Shown here in pieces: positions 1 to 11,215 of a DNA stretch of 64,000 bases. The stretch covers positions 18,825,225 to 18,889,224 of the forward strand of contig NC_054748.1 of the NCBI RefSeq assembly GCF_018143015.1, given 5' to 3'. Position 1 is the stretch's first letter, and each line of letters opens with the position of its first letter. Under the pieces are notes generated by a model. That model saw only the letters and a list, made by a program, of their open reading frames with translations, did not search any database and was not told the origin of the DNA. A program made the translations under genes and the position numbers. The DNA is from Lytechinus variegatus. Its lineage: Eukaryota; Echinodermata; Echinoidea; Temnopleuroida; Toxopneustidae.

Positions 1-377
1 CTATTGACAAAATTTTAAACAAACCTCACACTGCGTGCAAGTACCCACACCCACACAAGACTAAAGCAACTCTAGGTCATTTCTGATGTCAGCCCCACGA
101 CTGTGAAACAAACTTCCCCTCGACATAAGGAACTCAGCAGATTTACATAATTTCAAGTTAAAATTCAAAACCTATCTATTCCAATAGTATGTACAGCAGA
201 TCGGAAGCTCTTGCAGTGCAATAGAATATATAGAAATAGTTTTTGTGCTATGTAAATGCATATTGTTATTATTATTTGACAAAATAAGGCCAACGATGTG
301 CAATGAGGAAATGTTTTTGTTGTTGAGATTACGATGCCTTTATTCATATTTGAATTTCAAAATTCTTTGTTATTTAG
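1..377. other. Intronic DNA upstream of the first visible exon
   Basis: AT-rich sequence without a convincing coding exon. It ends in a T-rich tract and TAG at 375-377, which forms the acceptor of the following exon. The short open frames on both strands are low-complexity. Confidence 0.5.
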
Positions 378-550
378 CTTGGTATCCCAGCGAAGGTCCA
401 TATCCCAGAAAGATACAACCCTGCTGATGAAGATATGAATGAGATCGAGACAGAGACGCCAGAAGAAAGGGCTCAGAGGGAACAGAAAGCTAAGAAAATG
501 GCTAAGATTCTATCATCACAGAGCATGCAGGAATGGCATCCTAGGGAAAT
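378..550 (+). CDS. Internal exon of a PLEKHA5/6/7-like gene
   Basis: Open in one frame from the acceptor TTATTTAG to the donor AAAT|GTGAGT. The peptide contains KVHIPERYNPADEDMNEIE, then an ETPEERAQREQKAKK coiled segment, then KILSSQSMQE. The order 'IPERY, acidic stretch, S/T-PEE-ARE-KK, (I)KxILA/SxSS(M/V)' is characteristic of the C-terminal half of vertebrate PLEKHA5, PLEKHA6 and PLEKHA7, PH-domain proteins of cell junctions and microtubules. The PH and WW domains would lie upstream of the window. The exon ends in phase 2 and joins in frame to the next one. A second possible acceptor at 390 keeps the same frame. The family call is from remembered motif similarity, not a search, and I cannot choose among the three paralogues. 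Confidence 0.62.
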
Positions 551-639
551 GTGAGTTGTACTGGAAGATAGAGGGAGAAAAATGAGAAAGCAAGATGAGA
601 AGGATTGGTAAGGAGAGTGGCAAAGAGAGGGTGGGGGAG

Positions 640-1100
640 GGGCTGAAGAGAGTGAGAGAGCAGAAAGCAAAAAAAATGATCAAGATTCTATCATCACAGA
701 GTATTGCAGAAATGGCATCATAAAGAAATATGAAGATAGAGAGAGGAAAGGGATAGGAAGGAGAAATAAAGAGAAAATTGGCAAAGAAAATATGAGTAAT
801 ATAGGATGACAGAGAGAAAGTGAAGAAATATTGGATAAGAAAGAGAAATGGAGGGACAGTGGCAGACAGAGAGAGAAAGAAGAGGGGCTGGAGAGAGTGA
901 GAGAGCAGAAAGCTAAGAAAAAGGCAAAGATTATATCATCATTGAGTAGCAGGAATGGCCTAGAGAAATGCAAATTATGTTGGTAAATATAGCAATCTGT
1001 CTGATTTGAGTATCCATTGCTGGAAGGCTCCCCAGGAGGTGGAGAATGTGTGTACATCATTACAGAATATGAAGAAAAGACATCCTAGAGAAATGTGATA
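640..1100 (+). repeat. Decayed tandem copies of the preceding exon-intron junction
   Basis: The stretch around 480-572, spanning the exon end and its donor, recurs in damaged form. One copy runs from about 648 to 742 (CAGAAAGCAAAAAAAATGAT, then ATTCTATCATCACAGAG). A second runs from about 894 to 982 (CAGAAAGCTAAGAAAAAGGC, then ATATCATCATTGAGTAGCAG). A short piece lies near 1080-1097 (CATCCTAGAGAAATGTGA). Each carries the AGAGAGTGAGAGAGCAG lead or the GAAGATAGAGAG tail of its neighbours. Frames are broken and the donors altered, so these are fossils of local duplication, not spare exons. Confidence 0.75.
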
Positions 1101-1265
1101 AATAGATAGTATGCTCCTGAAGACGGCAAGAAGGATAAATTTAGATGGTCTTGTTACGACCCAACACATGCCAGAGGGAGATACATTTTACTTGAAATTT
1201 CATCATTGATTTTATAGGAAGATAGACAACTTGTGTGACTTGACTATTCATTGCTTGAAAACTCC

Positions 1266-1470
1266 CCAGGTGGATGTTTCATAAAGCTGTTTGTAAGTGA
1301 GGAGCAATTTTAAGAATGACCGGTGATCAATTCTTGCGGTAAATGATTTACGCCTACGTGGTTCATACCAAAATATTTATTTAGGATTGTTTAGCGTGTG
1401 AGAAAGGATCACCAGTCGTTCTTAAAGATGCTCTCAAATTATGAACAGCTTTATGAAATGGCCCCCAGGA
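1266..1470. mobile_element. Fold-back MITE, family A copy 1
   Basis: The ends are inverted: CCAGGTGGATGTTTCATAAAGC on the left answers the complement of CTTTATGAAATGGCCCCCAGG on the right. An inner pair, TTTTAAGAATGACCGGTGAT and CACCAGTCGTTCTTAAAGA, also folds. A closer relative lies at 10981-11153. Non-coding and non-autonomous; the superfamily is not assignable by eye. Confidence 0.7.
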
Positions 1471-1576
1471 GGTGTAGAATCCATTGACTGGGGTAATGAC
1501 CAGTGTACAGCATATAGGCTATATATGAAAGTTGAATTTTGAAATCCAACTTTGTTCATGTCTTTCCATATCCTAG

Positions 1577-1826
1577 CTTGCCAGAGTGGAGCGGAGGTCA
1601 GCCATCCGTCGACATGAAGCAACGCGTAGAACGAGAAAAAGAACTCCGCCAAGAAGTACTTGTCAAGCGACGAGCCCTTGCCCACGAAGTATCCCAACAG
1701 ACCAAAGTTCTTGCAGGTACGCCTAGCGATAGCGATGATGGTCATAAGTACCGTCGCAGCGATGACGATCGGTACAATAGTAAATTTGATAGCGATAGAT
1801 GGGATTCTGATGAGGCTAGAGTGTAG
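1577..1826 (+). CDS. Terminal exon of the PLEKHA5/6/7-like gene
   Basis: Acceptor CATATCCTAG precedes LPEWSGGQPSVDMKQRVERE. The reading frame ends at TAG 1824-1826. The preceding exon leaves two bases (AT) and this one supplies C, so the junction is in phase. The helical EREKELRQE...KRRALAHEVSQQTK segment resembles the C-terminal coiled coil of PLEKHA proteins ('ALAxEASQxSK'). It is followed by a low-complexity Ser/Asp/Arg tail. A usable donor, GCAG|GTACGC near 1713, lies inside the exon, so alternative splicing to a downstream last exon is possible. Confidence 0.6.
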
Positions 1827-4608
1827 GATAGGAAATGTTATTGTACTTTACATACTGATTGGCATGCTTTAAGCAAGGCATTAGTTTTTACTATTGCCCT
1901 GCTAAAAAAAAGACAATTGGTGTATGAAACAAATATTGACTGCTCCAGGGAATAATTTTGCTTTACAAATTTGAATAGCATTTGTGGTCATAAGAGAAAA
2001 GCTCTCAACTAAGCAATGTACAGTCCTATGTAAATATATGCTAGACAAAAGACTTTATGCATAGCAGCTTTTAAAAATGTGGAGCAAATTGCGATGTGAT
2101 ACCAGGAAAATGATTCCCTGCTGCTCTATTATTTGGGCAATAGCAAAAAATATGACCCCTCATTGATCTAGACATTATAGGTGTACTATTTTCCCCTCAT
2201 ACTTTGGTCTTGAGGAAAGATACTGTCTCAAGTTTACTTTTGGGTAATGGTTTTTAACCTTTTCCCTCATGACCAGTCAATACTTGGAATGGCAAATAAA
2301 GTCAATCAAAGTACTATAGAAATGTCACAAGTGACGACTTTACTTGCGGTCATCATTGTATAGCAATTAGTTTTTTTTCACAGTAAAGATGATGAAAATC
2401 CAATAAAAATCAAACTCTGAACCAGTAGGCAAAAATTTCAATCTCGAGGACTATAAAGATATATTTTAAAAATATTTTAATTGGGTTGGGCTTGCAGTTT
2501 AAAAAGTACTAGTATATCGACCAGTGAAACCAAGTTGTTTCTCAGTTTAGCATAGAACAACAAAGCTAAGGTTATATTTTTATTTTTTGCAAGATTCGAG
2601 CCTCTTTCTTTTTATCATGCGTAACAAACAGGTTTATAAAAAACGCCTGTGCTATACATTTCCCTAACATTGGCTTTAATTTACTCCATTGACTATCAAA
2701 ATCATTTGTGTGATATAGGGCTATACCTGTAAGGGTTAGCTTTTAGGTTTCAATGTATCATGTCTTTACAAAGTTGAATACTTGTGTCTTTTAATTTGAA
2801 TGATGACCATGTTTATCTGATTATTCTTTTCCCTCGACAGATTGAATGCCCTTTATAGGTATGAAAAAAGGGACTCGGTCTGCACAGAATTAATTCATTT
2901 GCACGATTTTGAACAGAAAACTAAAAATTGCATTTCAGATTCTAATCATGTTTCTGTTTTTATTATTTTAGAGCCATTATAGTTATTAAAAAGGCATGTG
3001 TTGAAGCTAGTGTATTTTCTCAGTTTATAATTTAATCTTTGAAAAATTATTATGTTTATTTATTATAGTTCTCAAATCATTAATTCATTCGTAAGCACAT
3101 GACATTTTTCAAAGTACATATATATAACTATTAGAAGATTCCTTGCATTCAGAAAAGAAAAAAACAGATTCGCTCTATCTATAGAACAAAATTATGAATT
3201 GCTGACCTCTTTTGTTGCCAATTCTTATAAATGTTACAAGTTCTGCACTATCATAATAATTTAATTCACTTCATCATTTTATTATTAAGATGAAATAATC
3301 TGATATTTATCTGTATATTTCATACCAAATAAGTCCTTTTAATTCTCATTACATATGTGTAAATCCATAAATTTTTAACAGCATTTTATGAATTATGGAA
3401 AGGTAAATGCCATTTTAACATCATTAATAGTAAACTTCATGTGGAAAATTTAAATTGTATATCCTATCCTTTAAATTTTGCACAACGCATCTAAACATTT
3501 CATAATGCCCTTAGACTCTTCCATAAACTATTCGTCCTATTTTTTTAAACTATTGGAACTATATTCCTGTAAAATTTTCCCCATCCTAAAAGATATATTG
3601 GATTTTACAAAATCATTTTTATTTTAACATATGATTAGGAATATTTTCTTCCTTATGCTACTTTTGAAATATATCCCTACTGTATTTTTCATCTAATTAT
3701 GAATTCAAATTATCTTATTCAATCTGACTTTTCTTTATTATTTCATTGCTGATATTAAAGAATGCATCCTTTCCTGAATTTGTTTTTCATAAAAAAAAAT
3801 CATAACTTTATTATGCTCTCAGAATTTATTTTGTTAACATTTTGTTGGAATGAATTAATCATTTTATTTATTTGGACTCTTAACCAGATCTAAATTTGTT
3901 GTATTCATAATGGAATGTACAACCATTTTTCAGAACCATAAATCTCTAACAATTACATTGACTTAATAAGCCCAAAGTCACAAAAGATTTTTAAACCATG
4001 GACAAAGGCTGTAGTGTGCATCCTGAGAAAGGTTTATGATAAACCTGCACTTTTGGCAGAGAGCAATAAATTCATGCTTTTTACTATAGTTTTAGGCCAT
4101 GGTTTATGAAAATTAATTTGTGAAATTTGACCAATTAGTTCGTGTAGAAACTCATAAAAATTATTGTTATTTGAAAGAACCAATTACCAAAAAAGAAAAA
4201 AAATTAGTTTGCAAAAATGTATTGTTCAAACAGATCAAAAGATCTTAAAAAGACCCCATATTAGTGATGCCTAGTTAGGTTAAAAGAGCTATGCAACATA
4301 ATTTTGCATGAAATAAACAAGGATTATTTTGTAGAACGATGGATTAGTGAGAAATTTGATCATTTGTACCAAAATAACCTGGATACTTCTTGAGGCAGTT
4401 GAATATTTTTACAGGTGGAGGAAGATGTGTTGTTTCGTTGAGTCTTTAATTTCGCTGTTCTTACTTTTCTAACCAACTGTTTCATGATTTCATCTGCACA
4501 GTTTACATTTACTTGTTTATTAAATTATGCTCTCATTTTTATGGCGTTTTGAAGTTGGTGGACTAACATTGTTTATTTTTCTCCTCTTTATTGTTCAAAA
4601 TTTGTTGA
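1827..4608. other. 3' flank or untranslated region, AT-rich, no gene seen
   Basis: About 2.8 kb of strongly AT-rich DNA with several AATAAA-type signals (one near 2295) and no long open frame. The first part is probably the 3' UTR of the PLEKHA-like transcript, but I cannot place the polyadenylation site. No clear transposon ends were recognised. Confidence 0.45.
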
Positions 4609-4821
4609 AACAATCGTCTTCATCGTGGCTGTGCTGCCTTTGAATGGACGCTCAGCCCAAATGAACGCCGTAGCATAGACACAACTCACGCACACCATGC
4701 CAGGAGAGCTAAACACATCCATTTAAACAACCCTTCCTACCTTCCCCCCTTGGTGTCGGATGCTAACCAAAATGTCATCAGCAAGCAGCAGAAAAATGGA
4801 AATATTGATGTTGAATGTTAA
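4609..4821 (+). CDS. Orphan open frame, possible alternative last exon
   Basis: An open stretch of about 70 codons ends at TAA. It is markedly richer in G+C than the kilobases around it. The peptide includes RLHRGCAAFEWTLSPNERRS, then IDTTHAHHARRAKHIHLNNP, then a Pro/Asn/Gln-rich end. There is no ATG start in frame (a TGA lies just upstream at 4606) and no good acceptor at its edge. It could be an alternative C-terminal exon of the PLEKHA-like gene or a coding fossil. I do not recognise the peptide with confidence. Confidence 0.3.
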   Translation, partial: NNRLHRGCAAFEWTLSPNERRSIDTTHAHHARRAKHIHLNNPSYLPPLVSDANQNVISKQQKNGNIDVEC

Positions 4822-5264
4822 GGTGGTGTTTCACAAAGATGTTACTAAAAATCAATTTTAAATGCCCAATTGTGTGTGGTATTTATTGTATACCGATACT
4901 TGGTCATGCATGACTTTAATGTAGTATTGCAATCAATTGCAAGTCAAATTTGGGTTTCAAAATCAATTGTAAGTCAGGTAATCGATTGCAAGTCTGGCAA
5001 TCAATTACAAGTCTGGCAATCAATTACAAGTCTGGCAATCAATTGTAAGTCTGGCAATCAATTGCAAGTCTGACAAACAATTGCAAGTCTGGTAATCCAT
5101 TGCAATCCATGGCAATTGTAAGTCTGGCAATCACTTGTAAGTTTGGAAATCAATTGCAAGTCTGGCAATTTATTGTATGTCTGGCAATTCATTGTAAGTC
5201 TGGCAATTGATTTCAAGTGTGGCTTCTCCAAAGTCATACTTTAATCTTTGTGAAACAACCCCCA
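4822..5264. mobile_element. MITE with an internally expanded minisatellite
   Basis: The left end AGGTGGTGTTTCACAAAGAT matches the complement of the right end ATCTTTGTGAAACAACCCCC. The interior is almost wholly a tandem repeat (see 4922-5217). This is a small terminal-inverted-repeat element in which the core has amplified. Confidence 0.65.
4922..5217. repeat. Minisatellite, about 18-bp unit
   Basis: Around 15 imperfect units of CAATCAATTGCAAGTCTGG, with variants such as ATTACAAGTCTGG and ATTGTAAGTCTGG. Units vary by point changes and one- or two-base indels, more strongly in the second half. The array sits between the inverted ends of the enclosing element. Confidence 0.85.
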
Positions 5265-5377
5265 TAGGAGTATTAACAAATATCATCATAGCTATGTATG
5301 ATTTCATACAAACCACTTTCATCATGCCATTCTATCAAGGAGTGAACTCATTTTATTGCATTTTAAACCTCATTGGA

Positions 5378-5962
5378 TGGTATTCTGATAGCCATGGTTT
5401 AGTTTAACCTGGGGCCTGTCTTACAAAGAGTTGCGATTAATCTGATCAATTGCAACTATGGAAGGCCAGAAATGTCAACATCTTAAATACATGTTGGTTC
5501 AAAATATTTTCTAGAAATGACATATACTCATGCATTCAATGTTTTCTTGACCATTCAGTATGCTTTTTTTTGTTTTCAAAGGACATTGAGCAAACTTTCT
5601 AAAGAAAAATTTATTACATTTTATGGCTTTCCATATACTTGAGGTTGATCAGATCAGTCGTAACTCTCTGTAAGATGGGGCCCTGGGTTAACTTAGACAT
5701 CGCTTGTATGGAATGCCAGTTGTTGACCCATTCACCAATTGTAAATCATTATTCTGCTGCAAAAAGATGTCAAAATATTTATTTAGTTGTGAAATGGAAA
5801 GAATAGGAAAATACATAATGAATCTTAATAAATTTATTGCACCAATTATAATTGCAGAATTTATGGAAGAAATATTATGAAGCCCAGCAATCCATAGAAG
5901 TGATGTTTAAATTCTAGTTTAGACAGGGTTAAACCTAGGTTTAATTATTGGAATACCACCCA
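5378..5962. mobile_element. Family B element copy 1, host of a nested element
   Basis: It begins GGTATTCTGATAGCCATGGT and ends with its approximate inverse, including GGAATACCACC. Parts outside 5411-5686 match 16826-17630 closely, for example 'GTTGACCCATTCACCAATTG' against 'GTCAACTTATTCACCAATC'. Comparing the copies shows that 5411-5686 was inserted later. Confidence 0.7.
5411..5686. mobile_element. Family C fold-back MITE, nested
   Basis: The left end GGGGCCTGTCTTACAAAGAG followed by TTGCGATTAATCTGATC answers the right end CTCTCTGTAAGATGGGGCCC. It interrupts family B between CCTGG and GGTTAA. Relatives: 61859-62125, 62163-62434, and partial copies at 11152-11215 and 12062-12141. Confidence 0.75.
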
Positions 5963-6085
5963 TTGAACTAAAATCATTCTTTATTGATGTCATCTGCTTT
6001 TAACTTTAAACTCTGTGTGTCATTTGTGTGCATAGATGCAGTATTGATTGTTTTTACTATTCAACAAGGTCTTCATCTTGCTTAA

Positions 6086-6230
6086 GAGGGAGCATTTCAT
6101 AAAACAATCAGTCAGTGATTTGTCATCGATTTTGTTAAAAGCTATTGAAATCCTTGCATCTGACTGGCTCAGTGCATAATTGTCAGTGAAAATCAATGAC
6201 TACCGGTAATAGTTTAATGAAATGCACCCT
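6086..6230. mobile_element. Family D MITE
   Basis: Inverted ends AGGGAGCATTTCATAAAACA and TTTAATGAAATGCACCCT. The core ATTGAAATCCTTGCATCTGA-CTGGCT is the same motif that forms the 36-bp minisatellite at 58207-58672, and it appears inverted at 62455-62530. Confidence 0.65.
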
Positions 6231-8276
6231 GTTTTGTATTATATTTCATGAGCTGGTGTTTGGGAAACTAAAGGAATTCATTTCACTCTCATATATTTCT
6301 TTCTTGCATGTCTTGCTCATTCATGTTCGACTTGTGCAGAGTTTTCCCCTAAACTTTTTGACTTGCAAGATAAACAAAAATTATTTGCTGTGTACGAGTG
6401 CTTGCATTCATATTGCATTTTTTCCAAGAAAATAATCATGAAATTGCAATGACATGTCAATATCTAGGTCCCATAATCAGTCCAACGTCTTGCAATGAAT
6501 TACAAATCAATTTTGATTGATTACTGTTCTTCTCTGTAAAGGAAGTTTCAATTGATTTGGTACTATGAAAATTGATCTACCAGCTGCAAATATGTATGGG
6601 GAGTTTGAACTAATTGCAAATCTTGTGCAATACACCCTTAGATCGTTCCTGATCTTTTTTTATAACTGTTTATATATCAGGACATATACACAACCAAATT
6701 TTGTATGTCATTCAGTTGATTGAATATATTGAGAGAAAATTTGTGAGAATGGTTATTTTTTAGTTTTCCCAAAGACCAGCTCAAAAAAATAAATAAATTC
6801 ATCATGTTCATTGCAAAGTCTGTTTTGAAATTCTTGCTACTTTGGCAATAGACTAGAGACATAAGCCTGTATTCTGAAATCTGATTAACTGTGGTCTAAA
6901 GTTGTGATTTAACTATAGGGAGCCAATTTCTCATAAATAGATTTATAATCAGTTTATTATGGTATTTGCATTAAAAACCTTTTAAAATGATAAATACCAT
7001 TTTTCATTTTTACTATTAAAAAATGGAAAATGTCCCAGCAAACTCCAGGCGAGAAACACAGATGTCAACTTGCTTGACAATTTTAGCTTTCCATAAGTTT
7101 TTTCCAAACACTTGTAGCTTCCCATAAGTTCAGCACAGTCTTAGACCATGGTTAATGAACATCAGACTACAGGTAGGTATACTTTATTTTAAGCTTCAAT
7201 TAGGATTTTTCCCATCATGCCCCAAACTCATTGCAAATTTACATTTTTATGTTTACTTGTATCATTCATCAAACTCCATGCTTTCCCTTTTTTTTGTGCT
7301 TGAAAAAAAAAGAAAATGGCATCAAGCTAGCAGCATTGAATTAACAAGAGTGAAAGAATCTTGTTTTGGCCATGATAAGAGTATATATATACATGTATAT
7401 TGTATTATGCTTTCCTTTGATAAAACATCGGCCAAGAATATATCATTTTGTTCATGTTCTGCTCTAGAAACATGAGTGTGAATGTTGTGCAATGCAACCT
7501 AACAGTGGAGAAAGGCAACTTTGAAAAAAAAATCATGCTGCTTTACTATGAACCTATTGTCCCACAAACGTTCACTATGCCGACTTTAATGAGTTTTTTT
7601 TCTCCATAAATCCAACTGAAGGTTTGTTTTTTTCATTTTTAAAATGACTTTTTTAAATACAATATTGATATTGCTAAAGATACTTCTCGAAAGGCTACCA
7701 CTCCCCAAATCCTGCCAAAATATCAAAACCTTTGCAAAAGCAAAATTAGTGCAGCTTTCTATGCTAGACTTGTATGTATTTGTTAGAACAGGATTGAACA
7801 CATTCTTCATCTATTCGTTCTGTCTGCTCTGATAGCATTTTTGTGTGGTGTATTAATTAGTTCCATGAACAATATATTCAGAAAATGCATTCGTGTTTCA
7901 TGAAAATGCGATCAAAAGAATACGCTCAACCTCAATGATTTGGTGCTATAGTTGATGATCTGTTTGGTATTCATTGACTGCATTCATATGCATTTGAAAA
8001 CGATATTCTAGAAATATTGATGAATGTATTCTCTTTCAAGAATGTCTGAATGCATTTATGAATGTATTCATATTGTATTCAAGAGGTCTATTGTGTGCAT
8101 GTATTCAAGTTCAAGATATGCATTCATATTTCTATCTAATATATACTCAATTTTCAATGTATTCAAATTAATTTGTATTCATGTTCTAGGTCAGCATTCA
8201 TATCTTCATTGAGCTTCTGCTGTGTGTATGCTCTGAATGCATTCATTGTTGTATTCAAGAAACTGATGTATTCATT
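6231..8276. other. Non-coding AT-rich interval
   Basis: No gene is supported. A weakly symmetric stretch (about 6868-7172, CTGTATTCTGAAATC against CATCAGACTACAGG) may be an old MITE related to 16511-16816. From about 7950 the motif TGTATTCA or TGCATTCA recurs many times on both strands. Confidence 0.4.
7950..8275. repeat. Dispersed ATTCA/TGAAT-rich low-complexity tract
   Basis: Short motifs TGTATTCA, TGCATTCA and their complements occur at least ten times without strict spacing, for example GAATGTATTCATATTGTATT. It is not a clean tandem array; it is probably a degenerate minisatellite. Confidence 0.5.
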
Positions 8277-8516
8277 GGGTGATTTCAAGTTCGGTGTTGG
8301 CCTTGGTGTTGGTGTTAGTGTTGAAATTTCGGTTGCTTCCCCTAGCTCCAAAACTTATTCAGAGCTTGTAAAACTGATCCAGATCACATTATTGACATCT
8401 CAACAACTAGTGAGTGACTTTTCGGGACCATCCTCATTTTATGTTTGGTGTTATACTCATGTAAAAAGTGACCCAACACCAACACCAAAAGGTCAACACT
8501 GAACTTGAAATCACCC
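8277..8516. mobile_element. Family E MITE copy 1
   Basis: Inverted ends GGGTGATTTCAAGTTCGGTG and CACTGAACTTGAAATCACCC enclose a GGTGTTGGTGTTAGTG stretch and a conserved middle. A second copy with the same middle is at 11661-11883. Confidence 0.8.
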
Positions 8517-9700
8517 ATTCTAATTGGATGTGTGATGTATTCAATGTCAGAGTACATTTTCTCATCCCTTCTATCAATCAGCATAGTTGTATATTCACCT
8601 AATAACTATGGAATGAAATCATTTTGTGAAATACATTCAATTTAGTATTCATCCCATGTATGATAAAGATACATGTATGTTGTCTGTAGATAGGAACACT
8701 GGAATGATTGGAATTCAGCTAACCCTATTGTGTATTTTAATATCTCCTCTTGAAAAAAAATACTGTCCTCGTTGCTTTTGCAAGAATACTTGTTTTTCTC
8801 TGTTTTGCAATACATTTAACCATTTTACTGTGTATCCATAAGGTTGAATGTACATTCACAATTATTTCGCAAGAAACCCCACATAAAATGAAATGCCTGG
8901 GACTGACAAATTTGAATTGACCCAAGTTGATTTCCCTTGAAAAAAATCTTGAATACACAAGGTCTATTAGATATTAATGAGTCATAAACATGTATATTCC
9001 CTTTGTAAATTCACAATTTCCATGCATATTGGAATAATTTTTAAAGGTTTTTCTTAGTTCATGGGCTTCCACATTACACTTTGCTATGTCATATCAATGT
9101 TGTGTAGCTTGGTAATGAAATCAACATCCAAAGAAAACATTGTACATTGTAAAGTACAATGTACTAGGATGTACTATGAAAAAAAGTACTAGTGTCAAAT
9201 GTGCTATGAAAAAAAATATGATATTAACAATACAATACAATACATATACCATGTGGTTGCTGATTCCTGTTTATAAGCTACTGAAATGGTGCAATCCCAT
9301 TGGCCAAGAGGAAATTTGTCGCATGATTTTATCATCTTTAATTGACATCAAGTTTGATGAAGTAGCTAGGGTCCTCAATTTCAGAGAGAACAATATTGTT
9401 ACCTGTGTATATTAACATACCATAAAAGACATGTGATATTCTCATATTTGCATGACATCAAAACCTGTGTCATTGTTATATGTACCATATATTTCTGTAT
9501 AATATGTAGAATTGTATTTCTATTCAGTTTGTAAAATAGATTAATATGCAGCAGCAGTAAGTTTTCAAATCATTAAATATGTATTCAAAATTGTCAGGAT
9601 TTTCTGTAGATAAAAGATGATTCTTTTTGTACATGTGTAATATAGCTCATTAATTCACCAATTTCTAGCCATCTCTCAATATGTAAAGTACTTTTATCCA
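8517..9700. other. Non-coding interval
   Basis: AT-rich, with no supported gene and no clear element ends. The short open frames here lack coding character. Confidence 0.4.
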
Positions 9701-9847
9701 GGGGCCTGTTGCAGAAAGAGTTGCGTTTAAACGCAAGTCAAAAAATCAAACGCAAGTCCCAAATGCGCGCTGTTGATTGGTTGAAAATCAAGTTGCGCGT
9801 GATTTTTAGAGTTGCAATCGATTGCAACTCTTTCTGCAACGGGCCCC
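9701..9847. mobile_element. Short GC-rich fold-back MITE
   Basis: GGGGCCTGTTGCAGAAAGAG TTGCG on the left pairs with GCAACTCTTTCTGCAACGGG CCCC on the right. Inner CAAGTC/GCGCGC symmetry continues the stem. About 147 bp, in AT-rich surroundings. Confidence 0.8.
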
Positions 9848-10591
9848 AGAACTAACAGTAGTTAAAATACCAAATGTACATCTTATTCAGAGTACTGTAC
9901 TTTCTATATTTATTGTACTATATACATTTATTAGCTAACTAGAGAATTATGTATAGCTTATTTTAGAAACCTTTATAACCCGCTTTTTTAAAAGAATTTT
10001 TAAAGATAGGTTTTGATCTAAAAAAATAGAATGATGAAAATGTAAGATTTTGAAATAAAATAAAAGAATATAGGCCTGCTTTTATTATGATATATATGAG
10101 AAGTACAAGTAGTATTTTGATATGATCTTAAAAAATATGTATGTACATGTATGTTATGAAAGTTAGTGTACAAGTTTGGCCTTTATAGTGAACAGAAATA
10201 TTAGGATATTTTTCATATCTAAGGCAGGTCTTATTTTGTGTAAAGCAAGACAAGTGATTTTTTTTCAGCAAGAATGAAATTCATTGTTAAGTTGAAGAAT
10301 GCTACAGTCGGGAAGAAATATTCTATTTGCAATTAAATTTTATTGGTCTATGATCATTGTGGTTATCACATTAGGTCAGCATATTTCAGACATAAAAAGC
10401 AATCATGCAAACGCTTTGTTATCAAGTATTGAATCATAAAGGTCATTAGTAGTGACTCCAGAATGTCCCTGCTATGTCGGTGAACTCTTAGACAATTCAA
10501 GTCCGGTTGCAGTGAAGAGAAGTGATGTGATTGAATAAGCTGGTATATAGCATCAATGGATCCTCAGTAGTGTTAAATTTATCTACATTTG
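9848..10591. other. Non-coding interval
   Basis: AT-rich. No coding exon or repeat end was recognised. Confidence 0.4.
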
Positions 10592-10754
10592 CCACTCTCG
10601 ACCCAGGTGTAGTAAATGGGTACCCGGTAGGAAGGAATTCCTTGAATGCTCGATGCGCCCGATCAGGGTAGCCGTGCTAAAGCCGGGGTAATAGTATGCA
10701 GCGCTTAGAAACATTTGTACTAAGCGCTATATAAATGTTGCATATTATTATTAA
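10592..10754 (+). mobile_element. SINE-like element, 3' portion with ATT tail
   Basis: The region CTCGACCCAGGTGTAGTAAA, TGGGTACCCGGTAGGAAGG, CAGCGCTTAGAAAC and AAGCGCTATATAAATG is followed by an ATTATTATT tail. The pattern matches short retroposons widespread in echinoderm and other marine invertebrate genomes. The AAGCGCT module recurs at 34783-34850 (inverted) and at 45280/46092. Confidence 0.65.
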
Positions 10755-10980
10755 ATTGGTTTTAAGAGAAATACAATGTACCATATTAAAGTAATGAATT
10801 GTTCATTGAATGATGGGCTTTTGAATGTACATGTATGGTTATGTTGTAAATTCAAATTATTGGTATACTAGTAGAGTAACAGGCTTGCGAGAGCTTTTAT
10901 TTCAATTCCAGAGGACAGTCAATGCACTTTTATCATTTCTGTTTTGTAATTTGAGTATTAAATGTGAGTACCTACTGGGA

Positions 10981-11153
10981 CCAGGTGGGTGTTTCATAAA
11001 GCTGTTCTTAAGTTAAGAGCAACTTTAAGAACGACTGGTGATCCTTTCTTGTGGAAAATGGTATATTCATTGGCGATGGTTAAGTGCGTAAGAAAGGTTC
11101 ATCAGTCGTTCTTAAAGTCGCTCTTAACTTACAGCTTTGTGAAACACCCACCT
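10981..11153. mobile_element. Fold-back MITE, family A copy 2
   Basis: Well-preserved arms: CCAGGTGGGTGTTTCATAAA GC against GCTTTGTGAAACACCCACCTG, and AACTTTAAGAACGACTGGTG ATC against ATCAGTCGTTCTTAAAG. About 173 bp. Compare the more eroded copy at 1266-1470. Confidence 0.85.
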
Positions 11154-11215
11154 GTCTTACAGAACGTTATGATTGATCCAATCAACCTCAAACATGGAAA
11201 TCCAACAATGTAAGC
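11152..11215. mobile_element. Family C fragment
   Basis: CTGTCTTACAGAACGTTATG, ATTGATCCAATCAAC and CATGGAAATCC match the left arm of the 5411-5686 element. The right arm is missing. Confidence 0.6.

Noticed and set aside
680..1169. Leu/Ser/Phe-rich minus-strand ORFs
   Set aside because: Complement of a GA-rich intron; low-complexity artefact.
4922..5217. CRISPR-like array
   Set aside because: No unique spacers of even length; it is a contiguous degenerate tandem repeat in an animal genome.
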